Part shown: positions 1 through 7,295 of the stretch, in pieces
Position numbering within the stretch: position 1 is the first letter of the stretch
Layout of the letters: each line of letters opens with the position of its first letter
Assembly (NCBI GenBank): GCA_026398575.1
Contig: JAPLSP010000485.1
Span: 1 to 47,375 of the forward strand
DNA length: 47,375 nt
Direction of reading: 5' to 3'
Source of the DNA: Candidatus Sumerlaeota bacterium
GTDB taxonomy: Bacteria; Sumerlaeota; Sumerlaeia; JADFCT01
Position numbers and translations under genes: made by a program
Notes under the pieces: model-generated
The model's input: the letters and a program-made list of their open reading frames with translations, nothing else
The model's database searches: none
What the model was told of the DNA's origin: nothing

Positions 1-441
1 CACAGCGGCTTGTCCTTGGGGACTTGTCACCCGGCCGGATGCAAAGACCAGCGTTACGTCCTTCAGCGCAGAAGGAGGAGTCGGCATGTGTGTTTGGCGC
101 CAATCCAAAGGGCGTGAATCACGCCAAGTTTGAAATAATTCCTGGGTTAATCGAATTTCCTCATCGTCAAAGACCATGCTCAATTCAATACGGGTCTTCC
201 CCATGCTGGCAACACGCTCAGGGAGAAATCCATGCCAACGGAAGGACGCGGTATCGTAAGTACGCCGAGTCGCCAGCGACAACGTGAGAGCCATGGCCTG
301 CAAAACCGATGTTTTCCCGGATCCGTTATCTCCGATCAATGCCTTCAGGCGAGCGAATTTCCCGGAAGAACCCGTCGAAAAATCCAGTTCGAGATCCGCG
401 ATTCCTTTGAAGTTTCTAATAATGGCGCGCTTGATTTTCAT
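1..441 (-). CDS. AAA/SMC-like ATPase, N-terminal part (runs off window)
   Basis: The reverse strand from an ATG at 441 stays open to the window edge, giving 147 residues. It begins MKIKRAIIRNFKGI, the usual start of RecF/OLD/SMC-like ATPases, where the first strand leads into a conserved N-F-K/R-G-I turn. Around residues 37-45 there is a Walker A loop, GDNGSGKTS. The D-loop and Walker B would lie outside the window. Such ATPases act in DNA repair, in overcoming-lysogenization (OLD) nucleases and in several defence systems; the missing C-terminus prevents a choice. It is divergent from the HAD phosphatase gene, with about 200 bp of shared upstream DNA. The start is the first ATG before the conserved N-F-K-G motif; no other start lies close upstream in frame. 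Confidence 0.8.
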   Translation of the reverse strand, partial: MKIKRAIIRNFKGIADLELDFSTGSSGKFARLKALIGDNGSGKTSVLQAMALTLSLATRRTYDTASFRWHGFLPERVASMGKTRIELSMVFDDEEIRLTQELFQTWRDSRPLDWRQTHMPTPPSALKDVTLVFASGRVTSPQGQAAV

Positions 442-638
442 GTTCCCGATATGCCCGTTCTCAAGATGAAAAGTGAGTATAATGGTAATACTTTGAGCGG
501 CGCCACAAGAAATCCCGGCCAAGAAGATTTTTTTGCCTCCGTACCCACAATGCAGCTTTACCTTAGCCCAGGAATGCTATAAACTTTTCTTTCTCAATTA
601 GTTTCTACGACATAGATGGAAAGGCTGGCAGCCAAATC

Positions 639-1622
639 ATGCCGCAAAAGAAAGCCATGCCGGATTTTCTATCCGATGACGATAACCCAACACGGCTTAA
701 GTCGGCGGCGGAAAAGCTTTTCCGAACCGGATACAATGGCGTCCGCGAAATCCTTGGTACGCGCGACGGCAAGGTGGAGTTCATCCGCTTCGCCAATGGC
801 GAGGCGCTGGCGCACGTGAGATCGCAGATGGGGTACCCGGCGATCTATCCGCTGCATCCGGTCCGGATCGAAAAGCCGCTCAAGGCCGTCTTGATGGACC
901 TTGACGGCACGAGCGTGCACAGCGAGCCATTCTGGATTTGGATCATCGAGCAAACGACCGCGCGCCTGCTCGGCAATCCGAAATTCACGCTTGAAGAGAG
1001 CGATCAGCCACATGTCTCCGGACATAGCGTCTCGGAGCACTTGAAGTATTGTATTGAGAAATACTGCCCCGGGAAGAAGGTCGAGGAGGCGCGGAAATAC
1101 TACTTTGAAATCACCCATTGCGAGATGAAGGCCATCCTCAAAGGCACGGGACGCGTGGACGCCTTTGTGCCGGCGCCGGGGCTGAAGGATTTTCTGCTCG
1201 CGCTCAAGGGCAAAGGCATCAAGATCGGCCTTGTCACGTCGGGCTTGTATGAGAAAGCGTGGCCGGAGATTTGGGCGGCTTTCCAGACGCTGAAGATGGG
1301 CGATCCGAGAGATTTCTACGACGCCATCATCACGGCGGGATTCGCGCTGCGCAAAGGCGAGGTCGGCACACTGGGCGAACTCGAACCCAAGCCGCATCCA
1401 TGGCTCTATGCCGAAACCGCGCGTGTGGGCTTGGGCATTGATTTCTCGGAGCGGGCATGCGTTGTCGGCATGGAAGACAGCGGCGCCGGCGTCGTCTCGA
1501 TCCGCCTGGCCGGCTTCGCCTGCATCGGCATCGGCGGCGGCAACCTGCGCAAAAGCGGAACGGCGGGGTTGTGTTCGCATGTATGCAAAGATTTGCATTC
1601 GGCGCTGAAGAGGCTTATATGA
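639..1622 (+). CDS. HAD-superfamily hydrolase (beta-phosphoglucomutase/phosphatase-like)
   Basis: 327 residues. The HAD motifs appear in order: nucleophile motif MDLDGT with D87 and D89, motif II around GLVTSG, motif III lysine in KPHPWLY, and motif IV in GMEDSGAGV. A helical cap of about 100 residues separates motifs I and II, as in subfamily-I enzymes of the beta-phosphoglucomutase/phosphonatase type, which hydrolyse or transfer phosphate on small sugars or metabolites. An N-terminal extension of about 80 residues before the first strand is unusual and not recognised. The protein looks soluble and cytoplasmic. The substrate cannot be told from the sequence. It stands alone, upstream of hisA with a 236-bp gap containing a heptamer repeat. 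Confidence 0.85.
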   Translation: MPQKKAMPDFLSDDDNPTRLKSAAEKLFRTGYNGVREILGTRDGKVEFIRFANGEALAHVRSQMGYPAIYPLHPVRIEKPLKAVLMDLDGTSVHSEPFWIWIIEQTTARLLGNPKFTLEESDQPHVSGHSVSEHLKYCIEKYCPGKKVEEARKYYFEITHCEMKAILKGTGRVDAFVPAPGLKDFLLALKGKGIKIGLVTSGLYEKAWPEIWAAFQTLKMGDPRDFYDAIITAGFALRKGEVGTLGELEPKPHPWLYAETARVGLGIDFSERACVVGMEDSGAGVVSIRLAGFACIGIGGGNLRKSGTAGLCSHVCKDLHSALKRLI

Positions 1623-1781
1623 TACACGAACTGGATCGCCTGGATTCCTGAGGTCCGCATGATTTCAGGTCAGCATGATTTCCGTAGATGCCAATTATTC
1701 TGACTCTACAATCATTCTGACAAAAAAACTCTGACCGAATCCGGTTGCCAAAATCAAAAGGACTCTCCTCTTATCACTGCA

Positions 1782-1847
1782 CATTTTCATTTTTCATCTC
1801 TCATTTTTCATTTTTCATTTTTCATTTTTCATTTTACATTTTACATT
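1782..1847. repeat. Heptanucleotide tandem repeat (CATTTTT)n
   Basis: About nine 7-bp units close to CATTTTT, with point variants such as CATCTCT and CATTTTA, end just before the hisA start. The period is strictly 7 bp. It is noncoding and AT-rich in a GC-rich context. It may affect hisA expression, but nothing in the sequence proves this. Confidence 0.85.
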
Positions 1848-1858
1848 GATTCCTTCTC

Positions 1859-2635
1859 ATGTTTCGACCTTGCATTGATCTTCACGAAGGCAAAGTGAAG
1901 CAGATCGTTGGCGGCACGCTTGAATCTGCTGGCGATGATGGTAGCGCCGGCGCGCTTAAGACGAACTTTGTCTCTGAGCATCCCAGCCGCTATTACGCCG
2001 AGCTTTATCGCAAGGACGATCTGAGCGGCGGACATATCATCATGCTCGGACCGGGCAATGAAGCGGCGGCGCGGGAGGCGTTGGCGGCATGGCCGGGAGG
2101 AATGCAGGTGGGCGGCGGGATCAACCTTGATAACGCACAGGCGTGGCTCGACGCGGGCGCGAGTCATGTCATTGTCACCAGCTGGGTTTTCCGCGATGGG
2201 AAACTTAATGCCGAACGGCTGGCTGCCCTTGTCAAGGCGGTGGGACGCGAGCGATTGGTTTTGGATTTGTCATGCCGCAAGCGCGGAGGGAAATACTGGG
2301 TCGCGATGAATCGCTGGCGCGACTTCACTGATCTCGAAGTCAACGATGCGACACTGCGCGTGCTCGGTGGTCAATGCGCCGAGTATTTGGTTCACGCCGT
2401 GGACGTCGAAGGCAAGCAGGAAGGGATTGATCTGGAACTCGTCGAGCAGCTGGCGCGCTGGTCCACCATCCCCGTCACATACGCCGGCGGCGCCCGTTCG
2501 TTGGAGGACCTTGACCGCGTCGAACAAGCCGGCAGCAGCAGAGTGGACCTGACCATCGGCAGCGCCCTCGACATCTTCGGCGGCCCGCTCCCCTACGCCG
2601 ACGTCGTCGCCTGGAATCGCGCAAGATGCCACTAG
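1859..2635 (+). CDS. hisA: Phosphoribosylformimino-5-aminoimidazole carboxamide ribotide isomerase, eukaryote-type HisA
   Basis: 258 residues. HisA catalyses the fourth step of histidine biosynthesis, an Amadori rearrangement of ProFAR to PRFAR, in a (beta/alpha)8 barrel. The N-terminus FRPCIDLHEGKVKQIVGGTL is the signature of the fungal/plant HIS6 type rather than the usual bacterial HisA (which starts MxIIPAIDL). Other fitting stretches are GGGINLDNAQAWLDAGASHV and LDLSCRKRGGKYWVAMNRW. The catalytic Asp is in PCIDLH and a phosphate-binding loop is at TYAGGARSLEDL. The gene is isolated: no other his gene is visible. The AT-rich heptamer array lies immediately upstream, and a terminator-like hairpin follows. 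Confidence 0.93.
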   Translation: MFRPCIDLHEGKVKQIVGGTLESAGDDGSAGALKTNFVSEHPSRYYAELYRKDDLSGGHIIMLGPGNEAAAREALAAWPGGMQVGGGINLDNAQAWLDAGASHVIVTSWVFRDGKLNAERLAALVKAVGRERLVLDLSCRKRGGKYWVAMNRWRDFTDLEVNDATLRVLGGQCAEYLVHAVDVEGKQEGIDLELVEQLARWSTIPVTYAGGARSLEDLDRVEQAGSSRVDLTIGSALDIFGGPLPYADVVAWNRARCH

Positions 2636-2663
2636 AAAATGGAAAAACAAAGTCAGGATAAAT

Positions 2664-2693
2664 TAGAGTCAGGATGAATTTATCCTGACTCTA
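2664..2693. terminator. Hairpin between convergent genes, possible bidirectional terminator
   Basis: A 12-bp perfect stem (TAGAGTCAGGAT and its complement) with a 6-nt loop lies between the convergent hisA and AIM24-family genes. The T tract after it is weak, so termination is inferred from position. The AGTCAGGAT word also occurs singly just upstream (2652-2660), so this may equally be a copy of a TCTGAC/TCAGGA repeat family. Confidence 0.45.
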
Positions 2694-2717
2694 TTTGAGC
2701 AGCGCCGTTTGGACAGA

Positions 2718-2757
2718 CACGGACCAACACGGACTGGCACGGACTAACACGGACTAA
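2718..2757. repeat. Decanucleotide tandem repeat (CACGGACTGG-like), 4 units
   Basis: Four adjacent 10-bp units close to CACGGACTGG/CACGGACTAA, preceded by a decayed unit. The same repeat appears in six units at 38091-38150, 35 kb away, so it is a dispersed family. It lies at the 3' side of the AIM24-family gene. Confidence 0.88.
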
Positions 2758-2774
2758 TAACGGCGAACAAGATC

Positions 2775-3569
2775 TTATTCATTGTCCCCGCCCAGCATCC
2801 TTCCGAGGCCGCCGAGGACGGAGCCGTCTTCGCGGCCGCCGCCTCCGCGCTGGGGCGCTGCGGCATAGATACGTCCGGCCAGACGGCTGAAGGGCAGCGA
2901 TTGCAGGAAGACACGCCCGGGGCCCGTCAGCGTGGCAAAGAACATCCCCTCGCCGCCAAAGAAGGCCGTCTTGACGGAGCCGACAAACTGAATGTCATAC
3001 TGTACGCTTTCCTGGAATGCGACGATGCAGCCGGTGTCTATGCGCATCGTCTCGCCGGCGTCCAGGTCCATTTGATGGATGGTTCCGCCTGCGTGGCAAA
3101 ACGCCAGACCATCGCCCGACAACTTCTGCAGGATGAATCCCTCGCCGCCGAACAATCCCGCGCCGAATTTCTTTGTGAAGGCGATGCCGATATCAATGCC
3201 TGACGCCGAGCACAGATAGGAATCCTTCTGGCACAGCATCGTTCCGGTCTCGGCCAGGTTCATCGGGATGATCTTGCCTGGATACGGCGCGGCAAAGGCC
3301 ACACGCGCCTTGCCGGTCCCGCGATGGGTGAAGGTGGTTACGAACAAACTCTCTCCTGTCAGCACGCGCTTGCCGACGGATTTGAGCTTGCCCCAAAGGC
3401 CCGTCTCCTGCCCCGTCGTTCCCATGCGCGTTTCCATTTCGATGCCGGCGGTCATGTACATCATCCCGCCCGCCTCGGCGATGACCGTCTCGCCCGGGTC
3501 CAGTTCGATTTCGACGAACTGCATGTCATCGCCCGAAATCTTGTAATCAATTTCATGCGCCACGCCCAT
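2775..3569 (-). CDS. AIM24 / TIGR00266 family protein
   Basis: 264 residues. The N-terminal region around FVEIELDPGETVIAEAGGMMYM and later stretches such as GLFGGEGFILQKLSGDG and FFGGEGMFFATLTGPG match the AIM24/TIGR00266 family, trimeric beta-rich proteins of unclear function related in name to a mitochondrial biogenesis factor. No signal peptide or membrane helix is seen. The C-terminus is a Gly/Arg-rich tail. The gene is divergent from the hydrogenase operon (232 bp gap) and convergent with hisA. Cellular role unknown. Confidence 0.88.
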   Translation of the reverse strand: MGVAHEIDYKISGDDMQFVEIELDPGETVIAEAGGMMYMTAGIEMETRMGTTGQETGLWGKLKSVGKRVLTGESLFVTTFTHRGTGKARVAFAAPYPGKIIPMNLAETGTMLCQKDSYLCSASGIDIGIAFTKKFGAGLFGGEGFILQKLSGDGLAFCHAGGTIHQMDLDAGETMRIDTGCIVAFQESVQYDIQFVGSVKTAFFGGEGMFFATLTGPGRVFLQSLPFSRLAGRIYAAAPQRGGGGREDGSVLGGLGRMLGGDNE

Positions 3570-3721
3570 GATCCTGATCCCCCTTGAATAGGATGCGATG
3601 TCTCACATAGAATCCACTGGCGTGAAATTCTAGGACACGCCGCCGCGCGCTTCAATCCGAAAGCGCTTGGCTTCGCGCAGCCACGCAGCCGGGCGCCGTT
3701 TAGAATTTCAAAAATCTTTGG

Positions 3722-3749
3722 TTGATTCTGCCCCGCGCCAGAGTATCAT
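3722..3749 (+). promoter_or_regulatory. Possible sigma70-like promoter of the hydrogenase operon
   Basis: TTGATT (3722-3727), a 16-bp spacer and TATCAT (3744-3749) lie about 50 bp upstream of the hndB start. An AAGGA ribosome site lies at 3787-3791, 10 nt before the ATG at 3802. This rests on weak consensus matches only. Confidence 0.25.
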
Positions 3750-3801
3750 CCGCGCCCGTTTGACAGCGTATTAACACTTTTTTTGCAAGGAAACATCCAC
3801 C

Positions 3802-4164
3802 ATGCCGACGCCTTTGGAAAAATTGATTTCCATGCGCAATGAGGCCATCACCAAACTCTGGTCGAAGAAATACTCCTGCCGCACGCGAATCGCCGTCGGC
3901 GCGGCCACGTGCGAACACGCCGCCGGTTCCAAGGCGATTTGGGAACTGCTCAAAAACATCAAGGCGGGCGGCGGACTGGATAACGTGCATATCGGCCAGG
4001 TGGGGTGCGTGGGGCGTTGCGACATGGAACCGATGGTTGAAGTTGTCCGGGCGCGGGAAATCCCGGTCAAATATGTCAAGATGAATCCGGACAAGATGCG
4101 CCGGGTCATAGAGGAACATGTTTATGGCGGCAATGCTATCGAAGAATGGACACTCCAAGGCTAA
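3802..4164 (+). CDS. hndB: HndB-like thioredoxin-fold [2Fe-2S] subunit of bifurcating hydrogenase
   Basis: 120 residues. A small thioredoxin-like [2Fe-2S] domain with cysteines at 26, 37, 69 and 73, the last two in the typical G-C-x-G-x-C arrangement of this ferredoxin family. It resembles HndB of the NADP-reducing/bifurcating hydrogenase HndABCD and the N-terminal domain of HydB/HndC. Its place directly upstream of the NuoF-like subunit supports a role as an electron-relay subunit. The next gene starts inside its last codons (47-nt overlap with the ATG at 4118), which suggests translational coupling. A good AAGGA ribosome site precedes the ATG. Confidence 0.85.
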   Translation: MPTPLEKLISMRNEAITKLWSKKYSCRTRIAVGAATCEHAAGSKAIWELLKNIKAGGGLDNVHIGQVGCVGRCDMEPMVEVVRAREIPVKYVKMNPDKMRRVIEEHVYGGNAIEEWTLQG

Positions 4165-5968
4165 CGAGGCGCCCGTCGTCAAGACGCAGCGCGTGATCGC
4201 CGTTTGTCTCGGGCCGACGTGCTCGAAGAACGGCGCGCGCGAGCTGTTCGCCAATCTCAAGCGCGAAATCGTCCGCGCCGATCTCCAGGAATCCGTCGAG
4301 GTCGTCGAGACGGGCTGCCGCGGCCTGTGCGCGCGCGGCCCGGTGGCGCATATCTATCCGGACAACGTCACGTATTGCCGACTGACGCCCAACGACGCCA
4401 CGCGCATCGTCCAGGGCCATCTGGTCGCCGGCCATCCGCTGGTGGACAAGGTCAGCCATGCGTATCGCATCGCCAACCGGTGCTTCTCTCTCTTCGGCGA
4501 CGCGCGCTTTTTCGGCAAGCAGCTGCGCCTGACGCTGCGCAACTGCGGCGTGATTGATCCCGAGAGCATTGATGAATATCTGGCGGTGCGCGGCTATGAG
4601 GCCTTGGCCAAAGTCGTGACGGAGATGACGCCGGACCAGGTCGTCCAGCAGATGAAGATTTCCGGTCTGCGCGGGCGCGGCGGCGGCGGATTCCCGACGG
4701 GCCTGAAGTGGGAGATCACCGCCAGGCAGCCGCCCAATCCTAAATATGTGATATGCAACGCCGACGAAGGCGATCCGGGCGCGTTCATGGACCGCAGCGC
4801 CATCGAAGGCGATCCGCATACGATTCTCGAAGGCATGGCCATCGGCGGCTATGCGATGGGATCGAATCAGGGCTTCATCTATATCCGCGCCGAATATCCG
4901 CTGGCCGTCAAGCGCCTGGAGATTGCGCTCGAACAGGCCAAGGCGCGTAACCTGATCGGCAAAAATATTTTGGGCTCCGGCTTCGACTTCGACATCGAAA
5001 TCCGCCTCGGCGCCGGCGCGTTCGTCTGCGGCGAAGAGACGGCGCTGATCCACTCGATCGAAGGCCGTCGCGGCATGCCGCGTCCCCGTCCGCCGTTTCC
5101 GGCGCAGAAGGGATTGTGGGGCCAGCCGACGTGCATCAACAACGTCGAGACGTGGGCCAATGTCCCGGTCATCATCCTTGATGGCGCCGAATGGTTCGCC
5201 TCGATCGGAACGGAGCGGAGCAAAGGCACCAAGGTGTTCGCCGTGGCGGGCAAGGTCAAGAACACCGGGCTCGTCGAGGTGCCGATGGGCATGACGCTGC
5301 GCGAGATCGTTTATGACGTGGCCGGTGGCGTCGAGAAAAACAAACAGCTCAAGGCGATCCAGACGGGCGGGCCGTCGGGCGGCGTCATTCCGGCGCAATA
5401 TCTCGACACGCCTGTGGATTATGAGTCGCTCAAGGCCATCGGCTCGATCATGGGTTCGGGCGGCATGATTGTCATGGACGAGACGACGTGCATGGTGGAC
5501 GTGGCCAAGTTCTTCCTCGAATTCACGAAGGACGAGAGCTGCGGCAAGTGCACGCCGTGCCGCGAGGGCACGACGCGTATGTACGAGATACTCGAGCGCA
5601 TCACGCAGGGAAAAGGCACAGAGGAAGACCTCGATCTGCTCGAAGAGCTCGGCGACACCGTCAAGAGCGCGTCGCTGTGCGGTTTGGGCCAGACGGCGCC
5701 GAACCCGATTCTGAGCACACTGCGGCACTTCCGCGATGAATATTTATCGCACGTGCGCGACAAGAAGTGCCCGGCGGGCGTTTGCTCGCAACTGGTCACC
5801 TACAATATCCTCGACAACTGCATCGGCTGCGGCGCGTGCGCGCGCAAATGCCCGGTCAGCTGCATCTCGGGCGAGGCGCGCAAGAAACACCTGATTGACC
5901 AGAAGCGCTGCATCAAATGCGGCGAGTGCTTCGCAACGTGCAAGTTCAATGCAGTGGGGAGAGAATAG
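4118..5968 (+). CDS. hndC: NAD(P)H-binding NuoF-like subunit of electron-bifurcating [FeFe] hydrogenase (HndC/HydB)
   Basis: 616 residues in three parts. Residues 25-105 form a thioredoxin-like [2Fe-2S] domain (C30, C35, C67, C71). Residues 140-545 are a NuoF-type FMN/NAD(P)H core with GLRGRGGGGFPTGLKW at 183-198 and a [4Fe-4S] site at C475, C478, C481 and C521. Residues 550-616 carry two bacterial ferredoxin [4Fe-4S] motifs (C568-C578 and C598-C608). This layout is that of HydB/HndC, the flavin subunit where electrons split between NAD(P)H and ferredoxin. The ATG at 4118 is upstream-most; in-frame ATGs at 4124 and 4133 are equally possible and change nothing in the domain. The hydrogenase large subunit follows after an inserted two-gene cassette. 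Confidence 0.93.
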   Translation: MFMAAMLSKNGHSKANEAPVVKTQRVIAVCLGPTCSKNGARELFANLKREIVRADLQESVEVVETGCRGLCARGPVAHIYPDNVTYCRLTPNDATRIVQGHLVAGHPLVDKVSHAYRIANRCFSLFGDARFFGKQLRLTLRNCGVIDPESIDEYLAVRGYEALAKVVTEMTPDQVVQQMKISGLRGRGGGGFPTGLKWEITARQPPNPKYVICNADEGDPGAFMDRSAIEGDPHTILEGMAIGGYAMGSNQGFIYIRAEYPLAVKRLEIALEQAKARNLIGKNILGSGFDFDIEIRLGAGAFVCGEETALIHSIEGRRGMPRPRPPFPAQKGLWGQPTCINNVETWANVPVIILDGAEWFASIGTERSKGTKVFAVAGKVKNTGLVEVPMGMTLREIVYDVAGGVEKNKQLKAIQTGGPSGGVIPAQYLDTPVDYESLKAIGSIMGSGGMIVMDETTCMVDVAKFFLEFTKDESCGKCTPCREGTTRMYEILERITQGKGTEEDLDLLEELGDTVKSASLCGLGQTAPNPILSTLRHFRDEYLSHVRDKKCPAGVCSQLVTYNILDNCIGCGACARKCPVSCISGEARKKHLIDQKRCIKCGECFATCKFNAVGRE

Positions 5969-6045
5969 CTGGAAAAGAAAAGGCGGGAATGCCATAATTT
6001 GGGATTGGGATCTGACATGCGGCAGGCGCCTCTGAAAAGAATTTT

Positions 6046-6540
6046 ATGAACAAGAAACCAACGCTTTATCTCGAAACATCGGTGCCAAGCATCTTGACTG
6101 CCCGGCCAAGCCGAAATATCATTCTTCTTGCCAAGCAGCAAATAACCCGGATTTTTTGGGAAAAGCGCCTTCATCGCTTTGAAGCCTATATTTCTGAGTT
6201 TGTCATAGATGAAGTAAGCAAGGGCGACAAAGCGGCAGCCGAAGCCCGATTAAAGGCAGTCAAGCCCTTCCCTTTGCTAACGACAACAGATGTAACAAGG
6301 GATTTGGCAAAGCGATATATGCAGGCAGGCATTATCCCAGCGAAGAAAGTTTTGGATGCATTCCATATTGCGATAGCAGCGACATATAGCATTGATTATC
6401 TCCTAACGTGGAATTGCGCTCATATAGCGTCCCTGCAAGTCCAGACAAGGCTTAGGCAAATTCATCAGCAGCTGGGGCTTAGCTTGCCGTTTATTTGCTC
6501 GCCCGAGGAGGCCATTGACGATGAAAACATCAATCTGTGA
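6046..6540 (+). CDS. PIN-domain ribonuclease, VapC-like toxin
   Basis: 164 residues. The start LYLETSVPSILT is the first strand of a PIN nuclease, with E10 in place of the more usual Asp. Further acidic residues lie at E56 (FVIDEV), D104 (VLDAFHIAIA) and D117, followed by LLTWNCAHI, the typical VapC-type ending. Such proteins cleave RNA and are neutralised by a partner gene. Its 3' end overlaps the next gene by 20 nt, as in toxin-antitoxin pairs, though here the putative toxin comes first. Base composition is visibly more AT-rich than the flanking hydrogenase genes, which points to acquisition. Confidence 0.85.
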   Translation: MNKKPTLYLETSVPSILTARPSRNIILLAKQQITRIFWEKRLHRFEAYISEFVIDEVSKGDKAAAEARLKAVKPFPLLTTTDVTRDLAKRYMQAGIIPAKKVLDAFHIAIAATYSIDYLLTWNCAHIASLQVQTRLRQIHQQLGLSLPFICSPEEAIDDENINL

Positions 6541-7030
6541 TCCAGTTCTTAAGGAAGTTTGGGAAATCAAAGACCAATTGGCAAGGGAATGCGGATATGA
6601 CATTGATCTGATCTATAAGCGCATCAAGGCTGGTGAACGCAAGCACAAGCATCGCATGGCAAAACTGAAACCGATTGAGTTTCCTATTCCTGTTGCGGCC
6701 AAGACGCGAGGTGAGGCCGTGAATATGAAAACCTTACATACTGATCCAGTAATGGAAGAGATATGGGAAATCAAAGGGCAATTTGCTCGGGAATGTAACT
6801 ATGACCTTGATGAGATGTTCCGCAGACTCAAATTAGCTGAGCGCAAGCATAAACATCGCTTGGCAAATCTGAAGCCGATTACATTCCCAATTCCTTTTGG
6901 GCCGAAGGCTGCCAAAGATGAAGCGAGGAAGCAAAAAGCAAAGACCGGAGCACAAAAACATGAAATTCAAAGCAAGTTTTCCGTCGCCGAGAAAGCAGCT
7001 AAGTACAGACGCTTAAATGCCGCGAAGTGA
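6521..7030 (+). CDS. Tandem-duplicated small protein, probable partner/antitoxin of the PIN toxin
   Basis: 169 residues from the ATG at 6521, with GAGGAG ribosome site at 6505-6510. A TTG six bases upstream (6515) is in frame but less likely. The protein holds two copies of a unit of about 57 residues, 1-57 and 69-125, sharing D-P-V, W-E-I-K, A-R-E-C-x-Y-D, E-R-K-H-K-H-R and F-P-I-P. A Lys/Ala-rich tail follows. The family is not one I can name; position and overlap with the PIN gene make it the likely antitoxin. The second copy begins with its own ATG (6725) behind a GAGGTGAGG ribosome site, so a short single-unit product could also be made. Confidence 0.7.
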   Translation: MKTSICDPVLKEVWEIKDQLARECGYDIDLIYKRIKAGERKHKHRMAKLKPIEFPIPVAAKTRGEAVNMKTLHTDPVMEEIWEIKGQFARECNYDLDEMFRRLKLAERKHKHRLANLKPITFPIPFGPKAAKDEARKQKAKTGAQKHEIQSKFSVAEKAAKYRRLNAAK

Positions 7031-7149
7031 TGCGGTGAAATATATGATGAGAATTCCAGAAGCTGCAATTCATCCTTATCGCCTAAAAGCTAGGACTTTC
7101 GCAAACTACGTCTGCAAAAATATGCCGTCTCGCGGCCCGACATCTGTGC

Positions 7150-7196
7150 TATCCGGGAAATCCGTGGTTAATTTTCAACCACGGATTTCCCGGATA
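7150..7196. repeat. 20-bp-stem perfect hairpin (REP-like)
   Basis: Arms at 7150-7169 and 7177-7196 are perfectly complementary (core GGGAAATCCGTGG) with a 7-nt AT-rich loop. It follows the inserted PIN cassette. No strong T tract follows it; it is more like a mobile palindrome or mRNA-stabilising element than a simple terminator. Confidence 0.85.
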
Positions 7197-7208
7197 ACAC
7201 GGATGGCA

Positions 7209-7234
7209 ATGAACGACAACATGTTGTCGTTCAT
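7209..7234. promoter_or_regulatory. 26-bp perfect palindrome upstream of hndD
   Basis: A fully symmetric 26-bp sequence (half-site ATGAACGACAACA, dyad centre between 7221 and 7222), 12 bp after the preceding hairpin and about 60 bp before the hndD start. It could be an operator for a dimeric regulator or another hairpin element. Confidence 0.5.
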
Positions 7235-7295
7235 CGTTGGATAAGAGCCTAGTGCAATTATGGCAATCAGTGATTGAAAAAATGGAGAATAGAAG

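Noticed and set aside
669..1598. 309-residue reverse-strand frame opposite the HAD gene
   Set aside because: The plus strand has all four HAD motifs; the reverse frame has no motif.
4136..5728. 530-residue reverse-strand open frame opposite hndC
   Set aside because: Its translation is Arg/Ala/His-rich without any recognisable domain, and it lies exactly antisense to a clear hndC. It is caused by GC-rich third positions.
6515..6520. TTG start for the duplicated partner gene
   Set aside because: An ATG at 6521 lies at a better distance from the GAGGAG site.
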